Positions 22,753 through 35,403 of a stretch of DNA of 64,000 nt are shown one piece after another. How positions within the stretch are numbered: the stretch's first letter is position 1; the number at the start of each line of letters is the position of its first letter. The stretch is from Stomoxys calcitrans (lineage: Eukaryota > Arthropoda > Insecta > Diptera > Muscidae), in NCBI RefSeq assembly GCF_963082655.1, contig NC_081553.1, forward strand, positions 37,176,474-37,240,473, given 5' to 3'. The notes below the pieces were generated by a model. The model searched no databases. It saw nothing but the letters and a program-made list of their open reading frames with translations, and was not told the origin of the DNA. Both the position numbers and the translations under genes were made by a program.

Positions 22753-25135
22753 CATTATTTTTATACTCACCACCATAGGATGGGGATATACTAATCTAGT
22801 CATTCCGTTTGTAACACCTCGAAATATTCGCCTAAGACCCCATAAAGTATATATTCTTGTTCGTCTCGAGGTTCTGAGTCGATCTAGCCATGTTCCTCCG
22901 TCCGTTCGTCCGTATGTCGAAATTAGGACAGCGGTTGAACGCATATAGCTAGCCGTTTGAAAACTTGCACAGATACTTAATATTGATGTAGGTCAATGGG
23001 GATTGCAAATAGGCCATATCGGTACAGATTAAGATATAGCTCCCATATAAACAGATCTCTCGATTTGACTTTTTGAGCCCCTGGAAGCCGCAATTTTCGT
23101 ACGATTTGGCTGAACTTTTGCATGTAGTGGTCTGTTAAGACCTCCAACAGCTGTGCATAGTATGGTCCAAATCGGTCTATAACCTGATATATCTTCTTAT
23201 ATATAAAATTCAATTTGTGTTTGTTTTTTCTGTATAGACTCAAAATCGGCTAAATTAAATTTGCACAGATTGTGTAGGTTGGTCTGGAAGAAAACATAGG
23301 CTATATAATTTTTGGATATCGGGAGGGGCGGACCCTCCCCCTTACCCAAAAAGTACTACCCAAAAATAAAAGTGGACCGATCGGGTCAATATTGGATTCA
23401 AATGAATGTTATTCAAGGGTAGAGTACGAATTTCATAACAAAAGTTGGGTCCAAGTACCTGGGGGGTCGCCCAGCCCCAAAACCTTTTAAAATAGGTTTG
23501 ACGATCATGACAATATGGGACTCAAATGAAAGGTATTTGGGAGTAGATTGCGAATATGGTCAGGAAGTAGGAATAAGCTTTATAATTTATTGATAACGGA
23601 AGGGGGCGGACCCACCACCGTTATCCCAAGAACACCACCCAAAATCAAAAGTGGACCGATAAGGACAATGTGGGTATCAAATGAAACGTATGCGGGAGTA
23701 GGTAACGAATCTGGCATACAAAATCATTTCGAAGTATAAGGGGCTACCCCACCAGCATAAAAACGCCCAAAATGAGCACATTAGCCAATCACGGATACAT
23801 GGGACTCGGTTTGTTTGTTCTGTATAGACTGAAAAACGGCACAAAAGATTTTCTCGAAATTTTCGCATATTATGTAGGTTGGTCTGGATGGAAACATAGG
23901 CTATATAATTTTTCTGTATCGGAAGGGGGACGGACCCTCCCCCTTATGGCAAAAACACAACCCAAAATCAAAAGTGCACCGATCGGGACAATATAGGTAT
24001 CAAATGAAAGGTATTGGAGAGTAGAATACGAATATGGTGTTAAAATTTGAGTCTAAGTACCCATCGGGCCGCCCCAACTCCAAAACTCCCCCAAACAGAC
24101 ATATTGGACGTTCATTTCAATATGGGGCTCAAATGAAAGGTATTCGGGAGTAGATTTCGAATTTGGCATACAAAATCAGATCGAAGTATAAGAGGTTACG
24201 CCACCTCTCTAAGACGCCATTACACCCATTATAACTATATGATACTTGGCTGAACCGATTTTCTTAAAATTTTCATAGATTGTGTACGTTTGTCTGGAAG
24301 CAAACATAGGCAATATAATTTTAGAAATCGGGTGGAGGCGGACCTTCCCCCTTACCCCAAAAGCGCCGCCCATATCCTAAAATAGTCCGATGGGCACAAT
24401 AAGGTTATCAAATGAAAGGTATTGGAGACCAGAAAACGAATATGGTATTAAACTTTGGGTCCAAGTAGCCCAAATCGGTCTATAACCTGATATAGCTCCC
24501 ATATAAACCGATCTCCCGATTTGATTTCTTGAGCCCCTGGAGGCCGCAATTTTCGCCTAATTTGTCGGAAATTTTGCAAGTGGTGCTCCGTTATGATTTT
24601 TAACATCTGTACCAAGTACCGTCCAAATCGGTCTCTAACCAGATATAGCGCCCATATTAATCGATCTCCCGATTTGATTTCTTGAGTCGTTACAATCCCC
24701 AATTTTTGTCAAATTTGGCTGAAAATTTGCATGTATTGTTCTGTTATGACTTCCAATAACAATGGTCCAAATCTGTCTATAACCTGATATACCTCCCATA
24801 TAAACCGACCTCCCGATTTGACTTCTTGAGCCTTTTCAAGCTGCAATATTTGTCAGATTTGGCTGAAATTTTGCATGTAGTGTTCTGTTATAACTTCCAA
24901 AAACTGTGCCAAGTAAGGTCTACATCGGTCTATAACCTGGTAAAGCTCCCATATTAACTAATCTCAAAATTATCTTTGTTCGGTTCCTAGAAGCTTTAAT
25001 TTTTGCTGGTTTGACAGAAGTTTGGCATGTAGAATAATTCTATGCCCTTCAACTAAATTTATTTTGTATGCATTTTAAGCAGAATCCACGGCGGTGGGTT
25101 CCCAAGATTCGGCCCGGCCGGACTTAGCCCCGTTT
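22753..25135 (+). mobile_element. Helentron-like element split by a family B insertion
   Basis: The head begins TTTTTATACTCACCACCATA, with a short GTCY-like run (22890-22916) and one to two internal units up to 23190. The body resumes at about 24473 with internal units to 24960. The tail has GAAGCTTTAATTTTTGCTGG, a GGCGGTGGGTTCCC block, and the hairpin TTCGGCC-C-GGCCGGA (25108-25122). The interruption, 23191-24472, is family B in the opposite orientation. Confidence 0.8.
23191..24472 (-). repeat. Family B element nested in a Helentron-like copy
   Basis: Starts at the exact family terminus in reverse (TCTTATATATAAA, 23194-23206), then AATTTGTGTTTGTT and the terminal module, then ~130-bp units. 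The terminal module recurs twice more inside (near 23815-23900 and 24250-24330), so this is itself a compound of several family B copies. It ends where the Helentron-like unit resumes. Confidence 0.75.
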
Positions 25136-26640
25136 TTTTTTATTGCAGTTTATTCGCATGACTGTTTTTTTTTTTAATTTTATTCATTAAAGGGTTCGGC
25201 ACTTGATCATGCCGGAAAGTACTTGGAACAGCTGAAACTCTTTCCTTTCCCACGGCATGAGTTTAAATCGACGATCGATTGATATCGTCTTTGTTAGAAT
25301 AATACCAGAAATGATGGTCTTCATTAGGCTACAATAGTTTAAAGGTTTATTATTGATTGTATGCCCGTGCGTCCGTTGATCTGCCTGGCTATCAGTGTTT
25401 GTTTTGCCCTCCCTCCTGTGTTAAATAAAATAAAACACATTGCAATTCTTCTTTTGATATTTGTTGTATAAAATAAACGTTTATTTTAATAGCCCTAGTT
25501 GACTCTTCTTCTTCTTCTTTGTTGTCCTTAACTTTGCTATACTGCTATTGAATTTCCCTATTTTCCTTGATCAATACATTTCCCATCCATATAGAGAAGA
25601 CTTCGTTAGCCAAACACGCCAAAATGAGGAAAGAGCGAAAAAAGACACAGCAATGCAAATCTCAAAGGGATTCTCCTCCCATCCTCAGTCAGCCAGAACG
25701 AAAGGAAAAATTGAAATAAGGCATTCTTCTTGTAGCCTCACCCTATTCTTGCGCAGGGTGTTGCTGCAGATACGAGCAACTATGTTTGCATATCCAGCCC
25801 AGGGAATCGAGAATGGCTGGTTGGTTGGCTGGCTGGCTGGCTAGCACGATGATGCAAATGATTACCATCTATGGCATTTTCCTGCTAATAATACCCAAAT
25901 AAAATAGTAAAGTTCCTAAAAGGGGAGAAGGCTTAAAGCAAATGCGCGATAAAAGAAGAAAAGGAAGCAGCATAAGACCATCATCTTCAGTTAGCCAAAC
26001 ATAGCAAAACAAAGGAACTTTTCAAAAAAAAAAAGAAGAAGAATTTTTGCATTGATCATTTGTGTTGTGTAAATGTATGCTCATATTGGTGTTCCTTAGC
26101 TACACATATACGCACACATACTCTAGCTCACTTTTATGTTTGTGTATAAGTGATTTAGGTTTTATTGTATTGTGACATGCCATACCAATACAGCAGCTTA
26201 GGCAAATTCAAGGCTCGCTTGAAGCTTCCAAGCACTGCAGCCTTACTATTTACATACTCGCATGTCCGCCCCCCTGCCTGCCCAACTGCCTTGTTGCTTG
26301 TTTCGTTTAATTTTTATGGTTGTACCTATGAATCGGGTATGTAAATACGCTGTAAGTTTTTCCTTTGTAAGTGCATAATGGAAAAAGTTACTTTCCATAG
26401 AGCATCATAGCTTAGCAACCAAACGCTATGGCAGCTACCAAGCTATTGAACAAGTCAGCCATCCATCTATTCATTCTTCCTTCCTTCCTACCTATGGAGA
26501 CTTTTTTTCAAACTTAAGCTGCGGTTGCATTTATAAATTCTGAAGAGAACGCTCAGATTTTCTTCGAGTATTAAAAACAGGGGCGTAGGTATGATGTCAA
26601 AAAGATACCAAAGAGATTTTCTGAGGAAATAAGAAATTTC
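25136..26640. other. Unique sequence, no gene seen
   Basis: Largest unique stretch on the left half. Contains a TGGCTGGC run (25817-25845) and CTT-rich low complexity (25504-25520). A 98-codon frame at 25548-25844 has no recognisable motif and runs into the TGGC repeat, so I do not call it a gene. Confidence 0.5.
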
Positions 26641-27795
26641 TGTCAAACCAGCAAAAATTAAAGCTTCTAGGAACCAAACAAGGATGATTGAGAGCCCGGT
26701 TTACATGGGAGCTATATCAGCTTATAGACTGATTTTTACCGTATTTGGCACAGTTGTTGGAAGTCGTAACAGAAAACCACATGAAAATTTTCAGCCAAAT
26801 CGGAGAAAAATTGCGGCTTGTAAGGGCTCAAGAAGTCAAATCGGGAGATCGGTTTATATGGGAGCTATATCAGGTTATAGACCGATTTGGACCGTACTTG
26901 GGACAGTTGTTAAAAATGATAACGGAACACCGCATGTGGAATTTTAGCCAAATCGGACGAATATTGCGGCTTATAAGGGCTCAAGAAGTCAAATCGGGAG
27001 ATCGGTTTATATGGGAGCTATATCAGGTTATAGACCGATTTGGAACGTACTAGGTGCAGTTGTTAGAAGTCATAAGAGAACGCCACATGCAAGATTTCAG
27101 CCTAATCGGACAAAAACTGAGGCTTCCAGGGGCTCAAGAAGTCAAATCGGGAGATCGGTTTATATGGGAGCTATATCAGGTTATAGACCGATTTGGACCG
27201 TACTTGGGACAGTTGTTAAAAATCATAACGGAACACCGCATGTGAAATTTAAGCCAAATCGGGCGAAAATTGCGGCTTGTAAGGGCTCAAGAAGTCAAAT
27301 CAGGAGATCGGTTTATATGGGAGCTATATCAGGTTATAGACCGATTTAGACCGTACTTGGGGCAGTTGTTAAAAATGATAACGGAACTTTGCATGTGGAA
27401 TTTTAGCCAAATCGGACGAAAATTGCGGCTTGTAAGGGCTCAAGAAGTCAAATCGGTTTATTGCGGCTTGTAAGAGCTCAAGAAGTCAAATCGGGAGATT
27501 GGATTATATGGGAGCTATATCTAAATCTGAACCGATATGGTCCATTTGCTATCCCAAACGACCTATATTAATATTCACAAACTGTGCAAATTTTCACGCG
27601 ACTAGCTTTATGCGTTCGACCGCTTTTGTGATTTCGACAGACGGACGAGCGGACATAGATAGATCGAATCAGAATGTCGAGACGATCCAGAATATATATA
27701 TTTTATGGGGTCGCAGATCAATATTTCGAGGTGTTACAAACTGAACGACTTGGTTAGTATACCCCCATCCTATGGTGGTGGGTATAAAAATGAAA
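26641..27795 (-). mobile_element. Helentron-like element, minus strand, homogeneous units
   Basis: Head on the right: complement of the TATACCCACCACCATAGGAT type at 27758-27787, GTCY remnant CGACAGACGGACGAGCGGAC (27636-27655). To the left are five ~150-bp units that are more alike than in other copies, with GGAGATCGGTTTATATGGGA repeated. The left end is AACCAGCAAAAATTAAAGCT without a hairpin. Because the unit length keeps frame, several long open frames translate it repeatedly; these are not proteins. Confidence 0.8.
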
Positions 27796-28023
27796 ATCGA
27801 ACCACAAATACCTTCGCAAATTGCAAAATAGGAATCCCTATCCTATATCGCCGAAACCAATAGATATATTGTATACCTCAAACGGACTTTGCTGGGTTTT
27901 TTGAGAAAAGATGTTTGAAAATCGGACTACAAATAAAGATCCGGCAGTCCAAACAATTTTTCGAAACGCCGAGCTGACCAAATTTAAGGGCCTGTCAAGA
28001 GGCGCCCAGACCAACTACAAATA

Positions 28024-28300
28024 CAAATTTTGCCCATGAAGATTCCGTTAAGGAAGTGGGACAAACTTCTCACATATCTATGAGTGCAGTCCGATTCAAG
28101 TCTTAAGCTCAATGATAAGGGGCCTCCTTATCACCTCTTTGGAGAGAAGTTTTACATGGCATAGTACATCACAAATGTTGCCAGCATTAGGAGGGGAAAA
28201 CAACCGCTGAAAATTTTTTATGGTGGTCTCGCCAGGATTCGAACCCAGGCGTTCAGCGTCATAGGCGAACATGCTAACATCTGCGCTACGGTAGCCTCCC
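28024..28300 (-). mobile_element. tRNA-derived SINE family 1, near full-length
   Basis: On the minus strand: head GAGGCTACCGTAGCGCAGAT, A box TAGCGCAGATGTTAGCATG, B box GGTTCGAATCC (exact). Then come a GAGACCACC...TTTTCAGCGG body and a tail ending in the complement of TTTGCCCATGAA-type sequence at the left. Roughly 30-40 bp of the middle are deleted compared with 37104-37402. The pol III boxes make the tRNA ancestry clear. Confidence 0.88.
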
Positions 28301-28387
28301 ACTAGGGCCTTGAAATTTTGCACACCATCATGCTAACACCTCCGCTCTAACATTTCCCAGAGATATCTCTACACGTTCTCACATCAT

Positions 28388-29455
28388 ATTTTTATACCCT
28401 CCAACATAGGATGGGGGTATACTAATTTCGTCATTCAGTTTGTAACATCTCGAAATATGCGTCTTAGACCCCATAAAGTATATATATTCTTGATCGTCGT
28501 GACATTTTAAGTCGAATTAGCCATGTCCGTCCGCTTGTCTGTCGAAAGCACGCTAACTTTTGAAGGAGTAGAGCTAGCCGCTTGAAATTTTGCACAAATA
28601 CTTATTGGTGTAGGTCGGTTGGGATTATAAATGGGCCAAATCGGTCCATGTTTTGATATAGCTGCTATATAAACCGATCTTGGATCTTGGCTTCTTGAGC
28701 TTTTGCACATAGTGTTTTGATATCACTTCAAATAACTGTGCGAAGTATGGTCCAAATCGGTCCATAACCTGATATAGCTGCCATATAAACCGATCTTGGG
28801 TTTTGACTTCTTGAGCCTCTAGAGGGCGCAATTCTCACCCAATTTGACTGAAATTTTGCACATAGTATTTTGATATCACTTCCAACAACTGAAGTATGGT
28901 TCAAATCGGTATGGTTCAAATCGGTCCATAACCTGATATAGCTGCTATATATACCGATCATGGGTCTTGACTTCTTGAGCATTCCGCAATTCCTATCCGA
29001 TTTGGTTGTAATTTTGCACGTGGTGTTTTGGTATCACTTCCAATATTTATGCGAAGTATGGTCGAAATCGGTCCATACCCTGATATAGCTGCCGTATAAA
29101 CCGATCTGGGATCTTGAGTTCTTGAGCCTCTAGAGAGCGCAATTCTCATCCGATTTGGCACAGATTTTGTACAACGGCTTCTCCTATGGCCTGCAACATA
29201 CGTGTGCAATATGGTCTGAATCGATCTAAAGCTTGACCCAGCTCCCATATAAACCGATCTCCCGATTTTGCTTCTTGAGCCCCGAGTCGGCCTATAACTT
29301 GATATAGCTCCACCTCCTCCTCCGTCCATATTCATTATTCTTTGTTTGCCTAAAAAGAGATACTGCGCAAAGAACTCAACAGATGCGATCCATGGTGGAG
29401 GGTATATAAGATTCGGCCCGGCCGAACTTAGCACGCTCTTACTTGTTTTTTACTA
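28388..29455 (+). mobile_element. Helentron-like element, near-complete
   Basis: The head begins TTTTTATACCCTCCAACATA and carries AAAGTATATATATTCTTGAT and a short GTCY run (28524-28545). Internal ~150-bp units follow, with a small 15-bp tandem slip (TATGGTTCAAATCGG twice, near 28894-28922). The tail has GATCCATGGTGGAGGGTATA and the perfect hairpin TTCGGCC-C-GGCCGAA (29412-29426), ending near TTACTTGTTTTTTAC. Confidence 0.82.
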
Positions 29456-30260
29456 GTTTTTTTTTTTCAAATTTCTCCCACTGTTCAATCCTCGTTTTGA
29501 GATCTTAGAAAGCCTTTAACTCTCTTCACAAGTTACTTCTCTAACTATCCTTCTTATTTTCCTAGCAGCTTTTAGAGCTGAAATCTATTATTATGACTAT
29601 TCTGTCGGTATGTTTACCTTCAAACAGGCATTCGAAATGTAGAAAAAAAGCATCTTCAATATTTCCATATAACCTCTGATTTTCTTAACTTCTCTAGTTT
29701 TTGTGGCATGACCATACTTATTCTCTACACATGTATTGCCATGCTATGTAGGCTGTTTCGTTTCTTTAGTCAGTAGTTTCTCCTAAATCGCTCAATTGCC
29801 TCTAGAGTTAGTCGAGATCTAAAAGAAGCAAAAAAAAACTGGAAAATCTTAACTAATATGCATTTGTGTTTTAGTAGCCTTTTTTTGCTTTCGCTCTCTC
29901 TCTCTCCTTCTCATGTCCTCATGGTGTTTGTTGTGTTGGCGAGGCAAAAAGTTCAGAGTTAAAAAATGCAAACAAACAAACATTAATAATTTATGCTCAC
30001 ATATAAATGTTATAAATCATTGATTTATAAGCAAAAACAGATAGAAAAATATCATATTCATATATTGCAATGTATGCGCATGCGCGTGTTTGGGAGTTTG
30101 AGTGTGAGTTTGGGGTGCTACGTAGATACACAATAAGAGGGGGCCTCTTCCTGATGACACAGTGAATTAAAGAGAAAAATGTCAAAAAAAACTATTTTAC
30201 TCAAAATTAATAAAGAATTTCAATGAAATTTTCTCGAAAGGCTAAAAACTGTCCCTGAAC
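29456..30260. other. Unique sequence, no gene seen
   Basis: AT-rich, with a CTCTCTCTCTCT run (29894-29906). No coding frame or repeat family recognised. Confidence 0.5.
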
Positions 30261-30264
30261 ACAC

Positions 30265-30559
30265 GGAGGCCGCCACGATGGTTGTAGAGGTCAGCATGTC
30301 CGCCCATGATGCTGAACGGGTACAAATCCTTGCGTGAACATCTGAAAAACTTTCAGCGGTGGTTATCCCCTTACTAATACTGGCATCATTTGTGAGGCAT
30401 CTTGCCATTTTAATTCTTCTGTACCAAGTGGTGTCGCTATGCGGCATAAAAAAGGAGGCCCCTTATCATTGAGCTTAAAGTTTAAAGTACTGCACTTATT
30501 GATATGAGAGAAGTATCCCCAGTTCCTTAATGGAATGTTCATGGGAAATTTTGTATTTA
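30265..30559 (+). mobile_element. SINE family 1, diverged, with duplicated tail
   Basis: Head GGAGGCCGCCACGATGGTTG, A-box region GAGGTCAGCATGTCCGCC, decayed B box. Body TTTCAGCGGTGG; tail ATTGAGCTTAAAG...GGAATGTTCATGGGAAATTT. The last ~137 bp are repeated in tandem at 30562-30698, including the flanking TAGTAGCATTAGTCTCTGAA. Confidence 0.8.
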
Positions 30560-31717
30560 GTAGCATTAGTCTCTGAACACATAAAAAATGAAGGCCACTT
30601 ATCATTGAGCATAAACTTTGATCGGACTGCACTCATTGACATAAGAGAATCATCCTCTGTTCCTTTATGGAATGTTCATGGGAATTTTAGTATTTAGTAG
30701 CATCAGTCTCTGAACACAATATTTAATTAAAAATTTTCTTTAAAGGTAGAATTTTATGACCTTTTTTACAAAATTCAATGAAATTTTTACTAATTTCATT
30801 GAATATTTTACTAGATACAATGAATTTTTAATGGCTCGAATGACAATTTTACTGAATCTTATGACATTTTTCACTAAAGACAAAATTCCTAAATTTCTAC
30901 TAAAGACATAATTTAAAAAAAAATTTTACTGAACACAAGAGTTCAATGAAAGTGTTAAAGAAAAAATTCCTATGAAAATTTCTATAATGACAAAGGACGT
31001 TTTTTTACAAAATACAATGAAAATTTTACTGATTTCATCGAATATTTTACTAGATACAATGAATTTTTATTCAATGTAATGAAAATTTTACTGAATCTAA
31101 TGTAATTTTTCACTAAAGACAAAATTCCTAAATTCCTACTCAAGACATAATTTAAAAAAAAAATTACTAAACACAAGAGTTCAATGAGAGTGTTAAAGAC
31201 AAAATTCCTATAAAATTTTCTATAATGACAAAGGACTTTTTTTTAGAAAATTCTATGAAAATTTTACTAATTTCATCGCATATTTTTCTAGATGCAATGA
31301 ATTTTTATTCAATGTAATGAAATTTTTCTGAATCTAATGACATTTTTTACTAAATACGAAATTCTAAAAAAAAATTCTACTAAAGACAAAATTTAAATAA
31401 TGAGTTCAATGAAAGTGTTACTAAAAACAAAATTCTAATGAAATTTTCTGTAAAGATAAAATTTCAATGAAATTTTCTATAAAGACAACATTTCAATATG
31501 AAATTTTCTTTGAAGGCAAAAATTCCAATGATATTTTATATAAAAATAGAATTTCGGTGAGACAAATTTCTATAAAGACAAAATTTTAATTCCTTTAAAC
31601 ACAAATTCAATAATTTTGTTAATTTCCCCCCTAAAGATAGAATTTAAAAAAAAATGTTCCTTAAAAGCAAAATTTTAATGAATTATTTACTAACTTTAAC
31701 GAAATTTTCACTAAAGT

Positions 31718-31812
31718 CAATGGAATACCGCGAAAAGAACTCGACAAGTGCGATCCATAGTGGTGGGTATATAAGACTCGATCCGACCAACAGGACGCTT
31801 TTACTTGTTTAA
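31718..31812 (+). mobile_element. Orphan Helentron-like 3' tail in the array
   Basis: GAACTCGACAAGTGCGATCC, GGTGGGTATATAAGACTCGA and CGCTTTTACTTGTTT match the tail of the complete copies; the hairpin is decayed (GATCCGACCAAC). No head or internal unit is nearby. Confidence 0.75.
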
Positions 31813-32929
31813 TACTAAAGTCGAAATTTTTATGAATTTTTTACTAAATACAAGATTTTAACAAAATTTTTGTCTTTAGTATAAATTCTATAAATTCTAT
31901 AAACGTTCTTTTTGGCTTAAAACAATGAAATTCTTACTAAGGACAATACATTTGTGCAATGACAAATTTGCAAATAAATAAAATGACGACGAAATTTTTA
32001 CTGAACAAAGACTGACAAAGACACAATTTTCCCCTGCCACAAACTGTTTATAAAATTTTTGTTAAACATAAAATTCTCTTTAAAGACAAAATTAAATGAA
32101 ATTTTCTCCATAGACTAAATTACAATTTCATTGAAATTTTTAAAGACAATATATCGATTAAATTTTCTGTAAAGCCAAAATTTTGAACTTTTCTTTAAAG
32201 ACAATATTTCTTTGAAATTTTTTGTAAATCCAAAATTTCTAAAAGCAAAATTACAATGAAATTTTCTGTAAATACAAATTTCAATGAAATATTCTTTAAA
32301 TGTTGTATATTATTAAATGGCAAAATTTATATGAAATCTTCCTTGAAGACATAATTTTGAAAAAATATTCCTTAAAGGAAAATGTTTACTAAATTCAATG
32401 AAATTTTACTAATTTCAACGAACTTCTTCCTAATTTCAATGAAATTTTACTAATTGCTACGATTTTTTTACCTAAACTCAATTACATTTTTCTAAAACCC
32501 AAACTTGAAAAAATTTTTACAAAAAAATTTAAAGTAAAATAAAACAGGAATTATTATTTATTTATTAAGAAAAATTTAGAAATTGTTAATTTTGTAGTGT
32601 TTTAGTCACATATGCTCTAACGACTTGACTAATAAGTGAGCAAATCAAAATTAAAGACAAAATTGTAATCACATTTGTTACTAAAGACAAACTTTCAATG
32701 TAATTTTTACTGAAGACTATGAAATTCCTTAAAGGAACATTTAAACTAAATTCAATTAAATTTTACTACTTTCAATGAAAATTTACTAATTTCAATGAAA
32801 TTTTACTACTTTCAATGAAATTTTACTAATTTCAATGAAATTTTACTACTTTCAATGAAATTTTACTACTTTCAACGAATTTTTACCTTAATTCAATAAA
32901 ATGGAAATTAAAAAGAAACAACAAAATTA

Positions 32930-33165
32930 TTGTGTTGCCCAAAAAGTAATTGCGGATTTTTTAAAAGAAAGTAAATGCATTTTTAATAAAACTTAGAATG
33001 AACTTTAATCAAATATACTTTTTTACACTTTTTTTCTAAAGCAAGCTAAAAGTAACAACTGATAACTGACAGAAGAAAGAATGCAATTACAGAGTCACAA
33101 GCTGTGAAAAAATTTGTCAACGCCGACTATATGAAAAATCCGCAATTACTTTTTGGGCAACCCAA
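32930..33165 (-). mobile_element. mariner-type MITE, copy 2 (inverted)
   Basis: 236 bp, the same element as 7318-7555 in the opposite orientation, with TA on both sides (32928-32929 and 33166-33167) and the same inverted ends. Inserted in the decayed 27-bp array. Confidence 0.92.
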
Positions 33166-34030
33166 TATAAAGAAATGTTTACTAAAGACAAAATTTAAGT
33201 AAAATTTTTACTGAACACAATAAAATTTTTACTTTTTAGTAAACATTTTTTACTAAAGGCAGTGAAATTTTGACTAAAGACATAATTTCAATAAAATTTT
33301 TACTTAAGACAAAATTTCAATGAAATTTTTGCTGAAGACAAAATTTCAATGAAATTTTTACGAAAGACAAAATTTTAATGAAATATTTACTAAAGACAAA
33401 ATTTCAATGAAATCTTTACTAAAGATAAAAGTTCAAGGAAATTTTTAACAAAGACAAAATTTCATTAAATTTTTTAAGTTAACATTTTAACAAGTTTTTT
33501 ACTAAAGACAAAATTTTAATGAAATTCTTACTGAAGAAAAAAAAATTAAATGAAACTTTTACTAATTTAACTAAAGACAAAATTTTAATGAAATTTTAAC
33601 TAAAACGAAATTTGGAAAAGAAATTAACTTACACAAAATTTGTTGAAATTTTCTAATTTCAATTAAATTTTTCCTCAAGACATAATTTTAAAGAAACGTT
33701 CGTTAAATGCATAATTTTAATGAGTTTTTTAATAAATTCAAAGAAATTTTACTAATTTGAATGATTTCTTTTTTAATTTAGTGAAATTTTTACAAATTTT
33801 TAGTTTTTTTAAAGATTAAATTTCAATAAAAATTTTTACTTAAGACAAAATTTCATGAAATTTTTTCTAAAACATAATTTTAATGAAATTTTTACAAAAG
33901 AACTTTTTTTAGAAATTTTTCTTATGAAATTTTATTTAAGACAATCAAATTTTTATTAAGCACTTTAAAATTTGTGCTAAAAACTAAATTTCCTTTAAAG
34001 AAAATTTCAACAAAATTTTCTCTTAAGTTA

Positions 34031-34887
34031 TATTATTCAACACACTGTTACCTCATGCGTCTCCCCATTTGTGTGACAACGGCAACCAACGTGCCAAAAC
34101 TTGGTGATATTGTTTTTTAAGTTTCAATGCATTTTTTTTGTTTCTTTACCGTTTTCTGCCATCAATAAATATTTTATTTTGTTGAAAAATTACAAAAAAC
34201 AAGAATCGACCGACAAAATCATGTCTTAGAAGAACAGCCAGCGAGTGAGTGAATACAACACAAATAAATTGTCGTCAACTATTTAAGATAAAATATCTGT
34301 GAAAAATATGACCAACATAAAAGCTGTCTTCGAAAACGATGTGGTCACTGACTTGGCTGCCAATCGGCGGCTATGGCCGTCAATGCGTGGTGCGCTTAGC
34401 AACACACATTTGCCCAATTATTAAGGAGTTTTTTTCATAGTTGTTTGAGTTTAATTTTTTTTTTTAGGAAAATGGCTTAATTTATAGCCAATGCATTTAA
34501 TGCAATTTTTCAATTGGTATCATATTGCCTAGTGAGTGAGTAAGGCTTGAGGCTGATCAAAAACCTGCTGTCATCGGCCATAGCAAGGGCCTAACAAATA
34601 TATGTATATATATTGGCCAATTAAAAATTTAAAAATAATTGAATGAAAGGAAAATATTTAACTGGCTTTTTTGATTAGAAAAATGATTTTAAAGTATGCA
34701 GGATTAAAAAAAAAAGTTGTATGGGCAACATAAAAAAGCGTGTGTGAGTGAATAATAATTCATGTGTACATCTCCGGTCTAGACTTCCTAATTCCTCAAA
34801 TCTTAAAAATGTAAAAAAATCAATCCGGTGACTTTTTTTCTAAGAAAAAATTAATTCTGATTAGGAAGCATAGATTCTGTTTACCTG
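34031..34887. other. Unique AT-rich sequence
   Basis: No repeat family or convincing frame; separates the decayed array from the 9-bp microsatellite. Confidence 0.5.
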
Positions 34888-35403
34888 GTCTGTCTTATCT
34901 GTCTTGTCTGTCTTGTCTGTCTTGTCTGTCTTGTCTGTCTTGTCTGTCTTGTCTGTCTTGTCTGTCTTGTCTGTCTTGTCTGTCTTGTCTGTCTTGTCTG
35001 TCTTGTCTGTCTTGTCTGTCTTGTCTGTCTTGTCTGTCTTGTCTGTCTTGTCTGTCTTGTCTGTCTTGTCTGTCTTGTCTGTCTTGTCTGTCTTGTCTGT
35101 CTTGTCTGTCTTGTCTGTCTTGTCTGTCTTGTCTGTCTTGTCTGTCTTGTCTGTCTTGTCTGTCTTGTCTGTCTTGTCTGTCTTGTCTGTCTTGTCTGTC
35201 TTGTCTGTCTTGTCTGTCTTGTCTGTCTTGTCTGTCTTGTCTGTCTTGTCTGTCTTGTCTGTCTTGTCTGTCTTGTCTGTCTTGTCTGTCTTGTCTGTCT
35301 TGTCTGTCTTGTCTGTCTTGTCTGTCTTGTCTGTCTTGTCTGTCTTGTCTGTCTTGTCTGTCTTGTCTGTCTTGTCTGTCTTGTCTGTCTTGTCTGTCTG
35401 TCT
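34888..35403 (+). repeat. Long 9-bp microsatellite (CTTGTCTGT)n
   Basis: About 57 copies of the 9-mer, almost without change. It opens a long Ser-Val-Leu repeat frame that is not a protein. It lies at the left edge of a larger repeat (35404-36235) whose units include GTCTTGTCTGTCTTGG, so it probably grew by slippage from that unit. Confidence 0.97.

Larger units (their letters stand above)
30720..34030 (+). repeat. Decayed ~27-bp tandem array (arm 1)
   Basis: Irregular, heavily diverged units of TACTAAAGACAAAATTTCAA plus TGAAATTTT, best preserved around 33200-33600. Other portions are near-tandem TTTTACTACTTTCAATGAAA (32758-32880). Interrupted by a Helentron-like tail (31718-31812) and a MITE (32930-33165). 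The unit is the reverse complement of that at 37410-41140. Confidence 0.85.

Noticed and set aside
25548..25844. 98-codon + strand frame in unique DNA
   Set aside because: No motif, and it runs into a TGGC simple repeat at its end.
26684..27473. Overlapping frames with repeated VYMGAISGYRPIW-type peptides
   Set aside because: They translate the ~150-bp internal units of a Helentron-like element; the same peptides occur in other copies, in either orientation.
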